Shown: positions 1 to 8,508, counted from the first letter of the stretch. The stretch is 64,000 nt of DNA from Pseudomonadota bacterium (GCA_023388075.1 JAEWGX010000112.1:9510-73509); one strand, 5' to 3'. Translations and numbers: made by a program. The notes: a model not told the origin generated them from the sequence alone.

Positions 1-351
1 TCGGTGCTGCTGCAGGAGCGGCCACCCACGGGGATCTGGGGAGGCCTCTGGAGCCTGCCGGAGCTGGACCGGGCCGCGCCCGAGGCCGGTCTCGCCCGCG
101 CCGGTCTCGCGCTTCCCCGCGAGCCGTTGCAGGAGGTGGCCCGTTTCGAGCACGCCTTCACCCACTTCCGCATGAAGGCGAGGGTGTGGGGTGCCGAGGT
201 GGGCGCGGAATCGGATCATCGCGCGACCGTCGTCGCGCGCGACGGCCCGCCGCTGCACTGGCTTCCGATCGACGAGGCCGCCACGGCGCCGCTGCCGCGA
301 CCCGTCAGGACGCTGCTCGAGACGCTGTCGGAGCCGATCGGGCGGGCGTGA
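1..351 (+). CDS. mutY: Adenine DNA glycosylase MutY, C-terminal part
   Basis: Only the last 116 codons are present; the gene enters from the left edge. The stretch LLQERPPTGIWGGLWSLPE is typical of the C-terminal NUDIX-like domain of MutY, which recognises 8-oxoG opposite adenine so that the catalytic domain can remove the mispaired A. The catalytic helix-hairpin-helix domain and the Fe-S cysteines lie outside the window. The frame is open from base 1 and stops at TGA 349-351. Assignment is by motif; a generic NUDIX protein is less likely because the WGGLW..PE pattern is MutY-specific in my experience. Confidence 0.85.
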   Translation, partial: SVLLQERPPTGIWGGLWSLPELDRAAPEAGLARAGLALPREPLQEVARFEHAFTHFRMKARVWGAEVGAESDHRATVVARDGPPLHWLPIDEAATAPLPRPVRTLLETLSEPIGRA

Positions 352-395
352 ACGCCTGCCACAGGGAGGCGCGTCGGCGTCGCGGCAGGGGCCGA

Positions 396-401
396 TAGAA
401 T
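396..401 (+). promoter_or_regulatory. Candidate -10 element before the thiol dioxygenase gene
   Basis: TAGAAT about 24 bases before the ATG at 425. No convincing -35 hexamer sits 17 bases upstream. The same TAGAAT or TACAAT word recurs before mlaF, ibaG and tRNA-Thr in this window, which is the main support. Confidence 0.25.
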
Positions 402-424
402 CGGGCGACGGGCCAGGAAGCACC

Positions 425-1129
425 ATGGCCCTGGACACCAAAGCCGGAGGACGTGTGGAAGGACGACCTGCAACGCGCCGGGGCGGCGCGAGCGCGCCGT
501 ACACGGAGGCGGCCGACATCGAGCCGCTGCGCGAGTTCATCAGGCGCATGACCGAGCTTGCTTCCCGAACGACGGAGGAGGCGCAACTGCTCGAGGGCGG
601 GCGTGGGCTCCTCGCCGAGTTGATCGCGGACAGCCGCTGGCTGCCCGAGGCGTTCGCGCAACCTCATCCCGAGTTCTACCAGCAATACCTCCTGCATTGC
701 GATCCGCTCGAGCGGTTCAGCCTGGTGAGCTTCGTCTGGGGCCCGGGCCAGCGCACGCCGATCCATGACCACGGTGTCTGGGGCCTGATCGGGATGCTGC
801 GGGGCGCGGAGACCGGACAGCGCTACCGCGTGGGCGACGATGGCCGGCTGCAGCCCGAAGGTAGCGAGACGCGGCTGGAGCCCGGCGACATCGAGGCGGT
901 CTCTCCCACCCTTGGCGACATCCACCGCGTGGCCAATGCCTGGCCCGACCGGGTCTCCATCAGCATCCACCTCTACGGGGCCAATATCGGTGCGGTGGCG
1001 CGCCACGTATTCGATCCGGACACTGGCGAGGCGAAGCCGTTCGTCTCGGGCTATTCCTCCCCCGTGGTGCCCAACCCGTGGGATCGGTCTGCGCAGATCC
1101 GGGCCGCCCTGGCGGCCGGGCGTTCCTGA
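425..1129 (+). CDS. Cysteine dioxygenase-type thiol dioxygenase (cupin), possibly 3-mercaptopropionate dioxygenase
   Basis: A 234-residue cupin-fold mononuclear iron thiol dioxygenase. The iron ligands are visible as H114 and H116 in TPIHDHGVWG and H167 in GDIHRVAN. A Ser-His-Tyr set (S180, H182, Y184 in SISIHLYGAN) matches the proton-relay triad known from bacterial thiol dioxygenases. Members oxidise cysteine or 3-mercaptopropionate to the sulfinic acid in the cytoplasm. Bacterial proteins of about 200-230 residues with HDHG.WG are often 3-mercaptopropionate rather than cysteine dioxygenases, so substrate is left open. The ATG at 425 is the first sensible start; the frame is open further upstream but that part overlaps mutY and looks non-conserved. 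It converges on the FAA hydrolase gene. Confidence 0.8.
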   Translation: MALDTKAGGRVEGRPATRRGGASAPYTEAADIEPLREFIRRMTELASRTTEEAQLLEGGRGLLAELIADSRWLPEAFAQPHPEFYQQYLLHCDPLERFSLVSFVWGPGQRTPIHDHGVWGLIGMLRGAETGQRYRVGDDGRLQPEGSETRLEPGDIEAVSPTLGDIHRVANAWPDRVSISIHLYGANIGAVARHVFDPDTGEAKPFVSGYSSPVVPNPWDRSAQIRAALAAGRS

Positions 1130-1153
1130 CGACGCGCGCGGATCTAGGCACGG

Positions 1154-1175
1154 GCCGGAGCGGGATCGCCCCGGC
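1154..1175. terminator. Hairpin between convergent genes, candidate terminator
   Basis: GCCGGAGCG (1154-1162) pairs with CGCCCCGGC (1167-1175) over nine positions with one mismatch, around a GGAT loop. It lies in the 54-base gap between the convergent dioxygenase and FAA hydrolase genes, where a bidirectional terminator is expected. No T-tract follows on either strand, so this rests on position and stem only. Confidence 0.35.
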
Positions 1176-1183
1176 ACGGCCGA

Positions 1184-2062
1184 TCAGTCGACGGCCTCGT
1201 CTGCGACCTGGTTCCGCAGGGTGCCGATCCCGGTCACCTCCACCTCGATCACCTCGCCGGCCCTGACGTACCGCGGCGGATTGCGGCGCGCGCCCACGCC
1301 GCCGGGCGTGCCCGTGGAGATCACGTCGCCCGGTCGCAGGCGAGTGAACGTCGAAACGTAGTGGACCAAGTAGTCGAGGTCCCAGGCCATGAGCGAGAAG
1401 GGGCTGTGCTGCATGACCTCGCCGTCGAGTCGCGTGGTCAATACCATCTGCCGCGGGTCGCCGATCTCGTCGGTCGTTACCAGCCATGGCCCCATGGCGC
1501 TCGATGCATCGAAGTTCTTCCCCGCGGCGACGCTCTGCTTCTGCCAGTCCCGCGCCGAACCGTCGTTCACGATGGTGTAGCCGGCGATATGCGCGAGTGC
1601 TGACTCGCGCGGGATGTGGCGTCCTTCCCTGCCGATCACGATGGCGATCTCGCCTTCGTAGTCATACATCTCCGAGGCGCGCGGCTTGATGAGCGCCTGC
1701 CCGTGTCCAACCAGTGACTGGGGCAGCTTGTTGAAGAGGGTGGGAAAGGGAGTCGCGTCCTTGCCGGTTTCTTCCTGGTGGGCCTTGTAGGACCAGCCGA
1801 GCGCGAAGATGCGGGCGTCGCTGCGCGAGATGACCGGCAGGAACGCGACCTCGCTCACTGGAGTTTCGCGCGCTCCCGCTGCCGTGCGCTCGTTCGACAC
1901 TTCCTCCAGGTAACGGCGCGCCTCTTCTAGATGGTCGCCGGCGAGCAGCCCGGCGATGTCGCTGCAGCGGCCCGCGAAGTGACCGCCCAAGTCATGGAAT
2001 ACGTCCCCGACCACGGCGCCGAATGTCTCACCGCCCGCTACTGCTATCGTGCAAAGCTTCAT
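1184..2062 (-). CDS. Fumarylacetoacetate hydrolase family protein
   Basis: A 292-residue protein of the FAH family, which cleaves C-C bonds in beta-diketo or acylpyruvate products of aromatic ring cleavage, or acts as an isomerase or decarboxylase. The metal site is visible: E136 and E138 in YDYEGEIAIVIG and D167 in TIVNDGSARD. The C-terminal GDVISTGTPGGVG motif is also typical. The ATG at 2062 was chosen because the protein from MKLCTIAV aligns with family length; the frame stays open far upstream without conserved content. It is the last gene of a four-gene minus-strand catabolic run and is inferred to act after the ring-opening enzyme. The exact substrate cannot be read from sequence. Confidence 0.85.
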   Translation of the reverse strand: MKLCTIAVAGGETFGAVVGDVFHDLGGHFAGRCSDIAGLLAGDHLEEARRYLEEVSNERTAAGARETPVSEVAFLPVISRSDARIFALGWSYKAHQEETGKDATPFPTLFNKLPQSLVGHGQALIKPRASEMYDYEGEIAIVIGREGRHIPRESALAHIAGYTIVNDGSARDWQKQSVAAGKNFDASSAMGPWLVTTDEIGDPRQMVLTTRLDGEVMQHSPFSLMAWDLDYLVHYVSTFTRLRPGDVISTGTPGGVGARRNPPRYVRAGEVIEVEVTGIGTLRNQVADEAVD

Positions 2063-2067
2063 CGCGC

Positions 2068-2511
2068 CTACCCCTTGCTCGCGAAGTCGATTGTGCTGCG
2101 CCGCTCCATGATCTTCCAGGCACCGTCCAGCCGGACGAGCCGGTCGTGGTAGCGACCCATAACCGTGGGAACACCGAGGGGTGCCGGCGGCTTCCCGCCT
2201 TCCGGGAACTGGTGGCGAAACACCAGCACATAGGACTCGACCACGGCGTGGCCCGGCGACAGCAGCGTGGTGCGCAGGTTCGTCATCATGTGGCGCACGA
2301 TCGCGTTGGCAGGGCGGCGCGCCATCCGCTCGCGCAGGTCGTTCAGGCCGCAGATGTCCCCGTCGTGCCGCGCCCATAGCGCATCCGGTGCGAAGTAGCG
2401 TTCCATCTCCTCGTGCTCGAACGCATCGAAATGCGCGGTGAACCTCAGGACGACGTCTTCGCAGGCGAGTCGGTCGGATTCGCTTGGATCCGCCATCGGG
2501 GTGCTTGTCAT
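2068..2511 (-). CDS. SnoaL/NTF2-like domain protein
   Basis: A 147-residue single-domain protein of the SnoaL_4/NTF2-like alpha-beta barrel type, the fold also used by small subunits of ring-hydroxylating dioxygenases, ketosteroid isomerase and polyketide cyclases. Recognisable features are the N-terminal helix (ACEDVVLRFTAHFDAFEHEE), the RYFAPDALW strand-turn and the C-terminal LDGAWKIMERR strand. The start codon overlaps the end of the monooxygenase gene by four bases, so the two are translationally coupled. It probably handles an intermediate of the same aromatic pathway. A catalytic role cannot be assigned. Confidence 0.7.
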   Translation of the reverse strand: MTSTPMADPSESDRLACEDVVLRFTAHFDAFEHEEMERYFAPDALWARHDGDICGLNDLRERMARRPANAIVRHMMTNLRTTLLSPGHAVVESYVLVFRHQFPEGGKPPAPLGVPTVMGRYHDRLVRLDGAWKIMERRSTIDFASKG

Positions 2512-4187
2512 AGGGCTGTCTCCGGGTTAGGTGGGGTCGCGCCAGCCTCGTCGTGGCCGGCAACGCGGCGCAGCAACGCGGCCACGTCGACCGGCGGCTG
2601 GTCGCCGCGCCAGGCAACGTGTCCGTCGGGCCGCACTAGCACGAAGCGACGCTCGTAGAGGCGGGCCACCTGCGCATCTCCCAGGGCTTGGAAGCTGACG
2701 GGAATCCCGAGCTCGCGGCCTGCGTTGACAAAGAGCGCTTCGTCGCGGTCCGCGTCGCCTTCACCCGTGCGGATAAGGGTGAAACCGGCGCCGAATAGGT
2801 CCAGGATGGAGCGTCCATCATCGAGCATCACGTGCGGGGCGCGAGAGCCGGGCCGGCTGGTCGGGACGTAAACCTGGGGGTCGTCCGGCGGCGAAGGGGT
2901 GCCATCCGGAATGCAAACTGGCGATGACTCGTAGCGGTAGCCCAGGTGGATGCCGGTTGCCGCGAAGTGCTTGGCACCTTCCGCGATGCCCCGGGCGATC
3001 TCGCTTCGGGCGCTCGCCCCCAGCGTGTCGGGGGCTTCGGCATCCTGCGCCCGGGCGAAGGCCGGCCGGATCTTCCGGTAGTTGTCGGCTGCTTCGGTGG
3101 TGTTACGCACCGCGACCGGGTGCCTCTCGGCATGGTAGCTGTCCAGCAAGGCCGCGCCTCCCCAGCCGTCGATGACCGCGGCGAGCTTCCAGCCCAGGTC
3201 GACCGCGTCCCCGATCCCGGTGTTCATTCCGAAGCCGCCGGTTGGAACGAAGAGGTGCGCCGCATCGCCGGCGATAAATACCCGGCCGATCCGCAGTCGT
3301 TCGGCCACCAGTTGGTGGGCTTTCCAGGGCTGCACGGAAAGGATCTCGCATTCGATGGGTTCGTCGAATGCGGCCTGGATGGCAGCAAGAGGCCGGATCG
3401 AGGAGACCGACTCGCCGGGCGCGACGCTGCGCTGAAAGGTGAACGTATCGCGCCCGTTGATCGCGATAAACACACCAGGGGATTCGCGATTCATCGCCCA
3501 GTAGAGCGTGGCTCGCCCCAATGCATGCCGTCGCATGAAGTCCGGCGAGCGGAAATGCACGCCGACGAACTGGCCCAGGTCAGCCTCTCCGTCGAGACTG
3601 ACGCCGAGCCGGGCCCGCACCTCGCTGCGCCCGCCGTCGCACGCGACGAGATACCGGCAACGCACGAGCAGAGACTCTTCCGTTACGCTTTGCGTCAACC
3701 GCGCGGTGACGCCGTCGTCGTCCTGGGTGAAATCGTCGAGCCGCCAACCGAAGCGGACGTCCACCGCGTCGAATGACCGCGCAAAGTCGAGCAGGACCGG
3801 CTCGAGATCGCTTTGGGCGACCGATGTCTTGAAGTATCGGGACTGTAGCAGGTCCGGCAACTGGCTCAGTTTCGCGGCCGACGGGGAGCGGCAGTCCTCG
3901 TAGGAGGGGAAGCTGAAGCGGAAGATCTCGCGGCGCGCGAGCCGGGTGGTGAAGACGATGTCCACCGGGTAGTCGAGCGGCAGGCCGGCCCGCGCGACCC
4001 TGTCGGCTATGCCCCAGCGATGGAAGTGCTCCATCGTGCGGGACGCCACGACGTTGGCCCGGGGATGCTCGTTGATTCCGGGGCGCTGTTCGGCAAGGAT
4101 GCAACCGGTGCCGCGCAATCCCAGCTCGCAGGCGAGGGCGAGCCCTACCGGGCCGCCGCCCACGACGAGTACCGGAACCTCGATCAT
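2508..4187 (-). CDS. FAD-dependent aromatic monooxygenase (PheA/TfdB/MhpA class)
   Basis: A 559-residue class A flavoprotein hydroxylase. Residues 5-20 hold the FAD-binding VLVVGGGPVG motif, the middle has the CDGGRSEVR (DG) motif, and GRVFIAGDAAHLFVPTGGFG is the GD motif contacting the FAD ribityl chain. The C-terminal 150 residues form the thioredoxin-like domain common in phenol and 3-hydroxyphenylpropionate hydroxylases. It would use NAD(P)H and O2 to hydroxylate a phenolic ring. The ATG at 4187 was chosen because the FAD motif starts five residues later, as usual. It overlaps both neighbours by four bases, making it the core of the catabolic operon. The substrate is unknown. Confidence 0.88.
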   Translation of the reverse strand: MIEVPVLVVGGGPVGLALACELGLRGTGCILAEQRPGINEHPRANVVASRTMEHFHRWGIADRVARAGLPLDYPVDIVFTTRLARREIFRFSFPSYEDCRSPSAAKLSQLPDLLQSRYFKTSVAQSDLEPVLLDFARSFDAVDVRFGWRLDDFTQDDDGVTARLTQSVTEESLLVRCRYLVACDGGRSEVRARLGVSLDGEADLGQFVGVHFRSPDFMRRHALGRATLYWAMNRESPGVFIAINGRDTFTFQRSVAPGESVSSIRPLAAIQAAFDEPIECEILSVQPWKAHQLVAERLRIGRVFIAGDAAHLFVPTGGFGMNTGIGDAVDLGWKLAAVIDGWGGAALLDSYHAERHPVAVRNTTEAADNYRKIRPAFARAQDAEAPDTLGASARSEIARGIAEGAKHFAATGIHLGYRYESSPVCIPDGTPSPPDDPQVYVPTSRPGSRAPHVMLDDGRSILDLFGAGFTLIRTGEGDADRDEALFVNAGRELGIPVSFQALGDAQVARLYERRFVLVRPDGHVAWRGDQPPVDVAALLRRVAGHDEAGATPPNPETAL

Positions 4188-4732
4188 GAATCGGTCGGAT
4201 CTTTCGGCGGGCCTTCGGCACGGACCGGCGAGCCCGCCGTCATCGTCGCGTCGATATCGAGCGGGTAACCGATGGGATTCTCTTCGAAGGGTGGGTCCAT
4301 CTTGCCGATCTGCGCGATGGCTTCCTCCATGGATCCATAGGCTTCGGACCAGAACTCCAGAAGGTTGCCGTCGGGGTCGCGGACATAGATCCCTGTGCCC
4401 AGACGATGGTCGATCGCCTTCACGAAGACCGAGTCCGCGTCCCTGGCCCGTCGCAGCAACGCGAGTGATTGCTCGAAGCTGCCGCAATCGATGGCGATGT
4501 GGTACAGGCCAACGCGCGGCGGATCGAGGTCGGCGAACCCGGCGGGGGCCTGTACCAGCGCGAAGTCGTGATGCTTGTGGCCGAAGCTCAGCGCCGCGAA
4601 CCGGCCTTGTGCCGATGCGTTGACGGTCATGCCAAGCACGTCGCGGTACCAGGCAACGGATCGGTCCAGGTTCCTGCAATAGAGCGCGACATGGGTCACG
4701 TGCATGGTCGGAGGGCGGCTCTGATCCGGCAT
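4184..4732 (-). CDS. VOC-superfamily protein (glyoxalase/extradiol dioxygenase fold)
   Basis: A 182-residue vicinal-oxygen-chelate protein. The N-terminal HVTHVALYCRNLDRSVAWY and the YHIAID and NLLEFWSE segments supply the usual His, His, Glu metal ligands. Two-domain type I extradiol dioxygenases are about 300 residues, so this is a single-module form; it could be a small ring-cleavage dioxygenase or a glyoxalase-like enzyme. Beside a ring hydroxylase and an FAA hydrolase, ring cleavage is the most economical role, but this is inference. The ATG at 4732 has a GTGGAG ribosome site about eight bases upstream; a second ATG at 4705 is possible. First gene of the minus-strand operon. Confidence 0.78.
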   Translation of the reverse strand: MPDQSRPPTMHVTHVALYCRNLDRSVAWYRDVLGMTVNASAQGRFAALSFGHKHHDFALVQAPAGFADLDPPRVGLYHIAIDCGSFEQSLALLRRARDADSVFVKAIDHRLGTGIYVRDPDGNLLEFWSEAYGSMEEAIAQIGKMDPPFEENPIGYPLDIDATMTAGSPVRAEGPPKDPTDS

Positions 4733-4759
4733 GGGGGCTCCACTTTGATGGCGAGAAAA

Positions 4760-4830
4760 TTGTACACAGTTTGGTGGATATTCCGGCGATATTGCCGCTA
4801 TCATGCCGATCCATGGCCAAAACTGTATCC
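4760..4830. promoter_or_regulatory. Divergent regulatory region with inverted operator-like half-sites
   Basis: TTGTACACAGTTT (4760-4772) and AAAACTGTATCC (4819-4830) are inverted copies sharing an AAACTGT core. They lie between the divergent VOC and GntR genes. Such spaced inverted sites are what a dimeric GntR regulator controlling its own gene and the divergent operon would use. No -35/-10 pair is clear on either strand. Binding by the adjacent regulator is inferred. Confidence 0.4.
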
Positions 4831-4835
4831 AGTTG

Positions 4836-5591
4836 ATGACCGACCTCAAATCTCGAAGCCGTCAGGTGGAGCGGGTCGTCCTGCGCCTGCGTCAGTACAT
4901 CCTGGAAGGGCGCTTCGCGCCGGGCGAGCACCTGGCCGAGATACCGCTTTCCGCGATGCTCGGCATGTCCAGGACGCCCGTGCGGTCCGCGCTTGCCGTG
5001 CTGGAGCGCGAAGGTCTGCTGGTAAGCGCCCCACGCCGCGGCTATTGCGTGCGGGAGATCACCGTGGACCAAATCTTGGACGCCTTCGAGGTGCGGGGCG
5101 CGCTCGAGGCGCTTGCCTGTCGCCTGGCGCTCGAGCGCGGCCTTCCTGCGCAGACGATCGCCGCGCTGCGTGAATGCATGGAAGAGGGTGAGTCGCTCCT
5201 GGCCGTCGGGCGCTTCGACGAGGCGGGGGCAACCGCCTGGGGTGCGATGAACTCGCGCTTCCACGCGGAGATCGTCAACGCCGCGAACAACCAGCCGCTG
5301 GAAGACGCGCTGGAGCACAACGCCCGCCTGCCCATGGTCGCCGCCGGCGCCATCGCGTTTCACGCCGGCAACCTGGACGCCGCCTTCGAACTGATGAAGA
5401 GGGCGTTCGAGGAGCATGTGGACATCCTCGATGCGCTGCTGCGCGGCCAGGCGGGCCGCGCCGAAGCACTGGTGCGCGAGCACGCCTACAAGAGCCGTCG
5501 CAACCTCGAGGTTGCGCTGAAAGAGGTCCGCGCCACCCCGTCCAGGAGGGACGTGGCGCGCATTCCCGGATTGAAGCTGATCGTCGGTTAG
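4836..5591 (+). CDS. GntR-family transcriptional regulator (FadR/FCD type)
   Basis: About 251 residues: an N-terminal winged helix (SRSRQVERVVLRLRQYIL, then LGMSRTPVRSALAVLEREG as recognition region) and a C-terminal all-helical FCD domain with scattered His and Asp residues for ligand or metal binding. FCD regulators usually repress catabolic and transport genes until a pathway acid binds. It is divergent from the aromatic operon and upstream of the TRAP genes, so control of both is likely. The start is uncertain: ATG 4836 gives family length; ATG 4803, in frame, would place one operator half inside the coding region. Neither has a clear ribosome site. Confidence 0.85.
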   Translation: MTDLKSRSRQVERVVLRLRQYILEGRFAPGEHLAEIPLSAMLGMSRTPVRSALAVLEREGLLVSAPRRGYCVREITVDQILDAFEVRGALEALACRLALERGLPAQTIAALRECMEEGESLLAVGRFDEAGATAWGAMNSRFHAEIVNAANNQPLEDALEHNARLPMVAAGAIAFHAGNLDAAFELMKRAFEEHVDILDALLRGQAGRAEALVREHAYKSRRNLEVALKEVRATPSRRDVARIPGLKLIVG

Positions 5592-5638
5592 TCGCGCTGG
5601 CGGTGCCGTCACTCACATATGACAAGGAGGAGAGAATC

Positions 5639-6673
5639 ATGCGCTTAAGCCGCTTCAGGGCCGCCGGGCTCATTGCGGGCACTGCCCTCGCGCTGGTATC
5701 GCAGGCAGCAGTCGCGCAGACCACGCTGCTGCTGAACGTCTTCATGCCGCGCACGCACCACTTCTTCACGGATGTGTTCGAGCCGTGGGCGAAGCAGGTG
5801 GCCTCCGCCACGGAGGGGCGCGTGAAGATCGAGTTCTCGGGTTCGTCACTGGCGCCGATCCCGCGGCAGTTCGACATGGTCCAGAAGGGCATAGCCGACC
5901 TGACGATCGACCAGACGATCTTCAATGCGAACCGGTTCGAGCTGGTGAAGGTGGCGGAATTCCCTTTCACGAGCGACAACACCGAGGCACTCTCGGTTGC
6001 CCTCTGGCGCACGTATGACCGCCACTTCGCTAAGGCGAACGAGTACGACGGGGTCAAGGTGCTAAGCTTCGTATCCACGGGCGCGAGCCACTTCTGGACC
6101 TCGAGGAAGCCGGTGGCGCGGCTTGCCGATGCCCAGGGGCTGAAGGTCCGCATGAGCGGGGTGTATACCCGGGAGCTCGCGCGTGCACTCGGCATCGCGC
6201 CGATCGCCGAGCCGGGGCCGAAGGCCTACGAACTGGTCTCCAATGGCGTGGTCGACGGATCGGTCTTCAGCGTCATCGACATCGTCAACTTCAAGCTCTC
6301 GCGCGAGTTGCCGCACGTGACCATGATCCCTGGGGGCCTCTACAGCGCCGGCTTTGCGCTGATCATGAACCAGGCCAAGTGGGACGCACTCCCCAAGGCC
6401 GACCAGGATGCCCTGATGTCGGTCTCGGGCGAGGCGTTCGCTCGCATGTCCGGCAAGGCCTGGGACGCCGCCAACACCAAGGCGATCGGAGACCTTCGCC
6501 AGGCGGGCCTGAAGGAGGCGCGACTTTCGGAAGCCGAGCTTGCCGAGCTGAAGAAGCGCCTCGCACCGATCGAGGACGGATGGCTCGCCGCTGCCGAGCG
6601 CAAGGGCGTCGACGGCAAGGCCGCGCTTGCGTATTTCCGGGAGCAGATCGCCGCGGTGGAAAAAGGCCGGTAG
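5639..6673 (+). CDS. TRAP transporter substrate-binding protein (DctP family)
   Basis: A 344-residue periplasmic binding protein with a Sec signal peptide (RLSRFRAAG, hydrophobic core to about residue 25, cleavage near AVAQ). The DctP fold is indicated by the motif around LKVRMSGVYTRELARALG, where the conserved Arg binds the substrate carboxylate, and by the following GPKAYELVSNGVVDG. It delivers an organic acid to the DctQM permease encoded next. ATG 5639 is preceded by a near-perfect AAGGAGG at 5624-5630, which excludes the upstream ATG at 5603. Context suggests that the substrate is the aromatic acid degraded by the divergent operon. Confidence 0.9.
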   Translation: MRLSRFRAAGLIAGTALALVSQAAVAQTTLLLNVFMPRTHHFFTDVFEPWAKQVASATEGRVKIEFSGSSLAPIPRQFDMVQKGIADLTIDQTIFNANRFELVKVAEFPFTSDNTEALSVALWRTYDRHFAKANEYDGVKVLSFVSTGASHFWTSRKPVARLADAQGLKVRMSGVYTRELARALGIAPIAEPGPKAYELVSNGVVDGSVFSVIDIVNFKLSRELPHVTMIPGGLYSAGFALIMNQAKWDALPKADQDALMSVSGEAFARMSGKAWDAANTKAIGDLRQAGLKEARLSEAELAELKKRLAPIEDGWLAAAERKGVDGKAALAYFREQIAAVEKGR

Positions 6674-7159
6674 ATGCAGGCTGCGTCCCGCGCGCGGCGT
6701 TCCCCGTCGCAGCGGCTGTTGGAGATTGCTCTGGCCTTGGCCATGCTCGGGATGATGGCCGTCACCTTCGTCGACGTGGCCGGCCGCTTCGTGTTCGCGA
6801 GCCCCATCGCAGGCGCCTCGGAGCTGATCCAGGTGCTGATGGCAGCCGTCATGGCCGCGGCGCTGCCGCTCGTGACTCACTCGCGCCAGCACATCACGAT
6901 GGCGCTCTTGAGCGGTGCTATCCGGGGACGCGCCAAGCGCCTGCTCGATTGCGCCATCATGGCGACTAGCGCGGTGGTGCTGGGCGCCCTTGCCGCGCTG
7001 CTGGCCCAGCAGGCCCAGTCCCTGCAGCAGGCGCGGGCGTCGACGATCTACCTCGACCTGCCCATTGCACCGTTTGCATGGGCACTGACGGTTTCGACAG
7101 CCATCGCTTGCGTGATCGAGCTGGCTGCCCTAGTCGGCGCGCTGCGTCGCGCACGGTAG
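6674..7159 (+). CDS. TRAP transporter small permease (DctQ family)
   Basis: A 161-residue inner-membrane protein with four hydrophobic segments, including LALAMLGMMAVTFVDVAGRF at the N terminus, the usual DctQ signature of a helix followed by D..GR. It scaffolds the large permease subunit in sodium-driven TRAP uptake. The ATG directly follows the stop codon of the binding-protein gene, so the three transporter genes form one transcript. Length fits the family. Confidence 0.88.
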   Translation: MQAASRARRSPSQRLLEIALALAMLGMMAVTFVDVAGRFVFASPIAGASELIQVLMAAVMAAALPLVTHSRQHITMALLSGAIRGRAKRLLDCAIMATSAVVLGALAALLAQQAQSLQQARASTIYLDLPIAPFAWALTVSTAIACVIELAALVGALRRAR

Positions 7160-7171
7160 CGGGGTTCCTGC

Positions 7172-8461
7172 ATGACCCTCTCCCTTGCAGGGATCGCATT
7201 CCTACTTCTCACCGCATTCGCGGGGGTGCCGCTCGGTTTCGCCATGCTGGCCGTCGGGTTCATCGGGTTCAGCGTCGCCCGCGGATGGGCTCCAGCCCAG
7301 GAGACCGTCGGACAGGTCGTGCTAGACCTGGCCATGAGCAGCGAGTTCTCGTCACTGCCCCTGTTCATCCTGATGGGCGTATTCATCCATCGCTCCGGGA
7401 TCGCCGACGAGCTCTACGCCGCGGCCCAGTCGTGGCTTGGCCATCTGCGAGGCGGCCTTGCGATGGCGACGATCCTTGCCTGCGGCGGGCTCGCGTCGGT
7501 TTCGGGCAGCTCGCTGGCGACCACCGCCACCATGGCCCGCGTCGCCATGCCGCCGATGAAGCGGTACGGTTACGCGGATACTCTCGCTGCCGGCTCGATC
7601 GCCGCCGGCGGGACGCTGGGGCTGCTAATACCACCGAGCATGTCGCTCCTCGTCTACGGCATCCTCACCAACCAGCACATCGGCAAGCTGTTCATCGCCG
7701 GCATCGTTCCGGGGTTGCTTCTCATCCTGCTCTTCGTCGCGACGATCGCTGTGATGACCCGGCTGCGCCCCGACCTGGCAGCGGTCGCACCGCGCGCCTC
7801 GTTGAGGACGTCACTCGCGCTGACCGCCCGGGTCTGGCCAGTGCTCGGCCTGTTCCTAGTCATCCTGGGCGGCATCTACCTGGGGGTCTTCACCGCCTCC
7901 GAGTCAGGCGGTATCGGTGCGGTCGGCGCGCTCGCGTTCGCCCTGTCACGCCGCAATCTCGACTGGACCGGGCTGGTCGACTCGCTCGTCGAGGCCGGTT
8001 GCACCACTGCCATGCTGTTCACCGTGGGGTTCGGCGCGCTCGTCATCAACAACTTCGTCAACATCGCCGGCATGACCGGCGAGCTGGTGGCCTGGATCCG
8101 CGCGCTGGAGATCTCGCCGCTTGCGGTGATGCTGGTGCTGGTGGCGATCTACCTCGCTCTCGGCACCGTCTTCGATGGCATTGCGATGATCCTGTTGACG
8201 GTGCCGCTCTTCTTTCCCGTCGTGGCGGAACTCGGCTACGACCTGATCTGGTTCGGGGTCCTGGTGACCATCCTTGCGGAGATTGCCGTCATCTCACCAC
8301 CGGTCGGTATGAACGTCTTCGTCCTGCGGGCAATGTATCCATCGCTCGACCTGTGGACCGCTTTCCGGGGCATCTGGCCATTCTTCGTGGCCGACCTGGT
8401 CCTGGTGGCGATCGTAATAGCGTTCCCCGCCGTGGTGCTCTGGCTTCCGAGCCTGATGTAG
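7172..8461 (+). CDS. TRAP transporter large permease (DctM family)
   Basis: A 429-residue polytopic membrane protein, the usual DctM length. Diagnostic segments are FAGVPLGFAMLAVG, the GGLASVSGSSLATTATMA hairpin and the SGIADELYAAAQSWLGHLRGG region. It forms the sodium-coupled translocation pathway with the DctQ subunit. Twelve bases separate it from dctQ. It ends the plus-strand run; the next gene faces it. Confidence 0.9.
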   Translation: MTLSLAGIAFLLLTAFAGVPLGFAMLAVGFIGFSVARGWAPAQETVGQVVLDLAMSSEFSSLPLFILMGVFIHRSGIADELYAAAQSWLGHLRGGLAMATILACGGLASVSGSSLATTATMARVAMPPMKRYGYADTLAAGSIAAGGTLGLLIPPSMSLLVYGILTNQHIGKLFIAGIVPGLLLILLFVATIAVMTRLRPDLAAVAPRASLRTSLALTARVWPVLGLFLVILGGIYLGVFTASESGGIGAVGALAFALSRRNLDWTGLVDSLVEAGCTTAMLFTVGFGALVINNFVNIAGMTGELVAWIRALEISPLAVMLVLVAIYLALGTVFDGIAMILLTVPLFFPVVAELGYDLIWFGVLVTILAEIAVISPPVGMNVFVLRAMYPSLDLWTAFRGIWPFFVADLVLVAIVIAFPAVVLWLPSLM

Positions 8462-8508
8462 GGGCGGCGGCGGTACCCCGGAGGCTGTCGGGTTGGAAAG
8501 GCGGCCTC

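Noticed and set aside
2508..5612. A 1034-residue minus-strand frame spanning the monooxygenase, the VOC gene and the GntR gene
   Set aside because: Only the part from 4187 downward is a recognisable protein; the rest runs antisense to or out of frame with the GntR and VOC genes.
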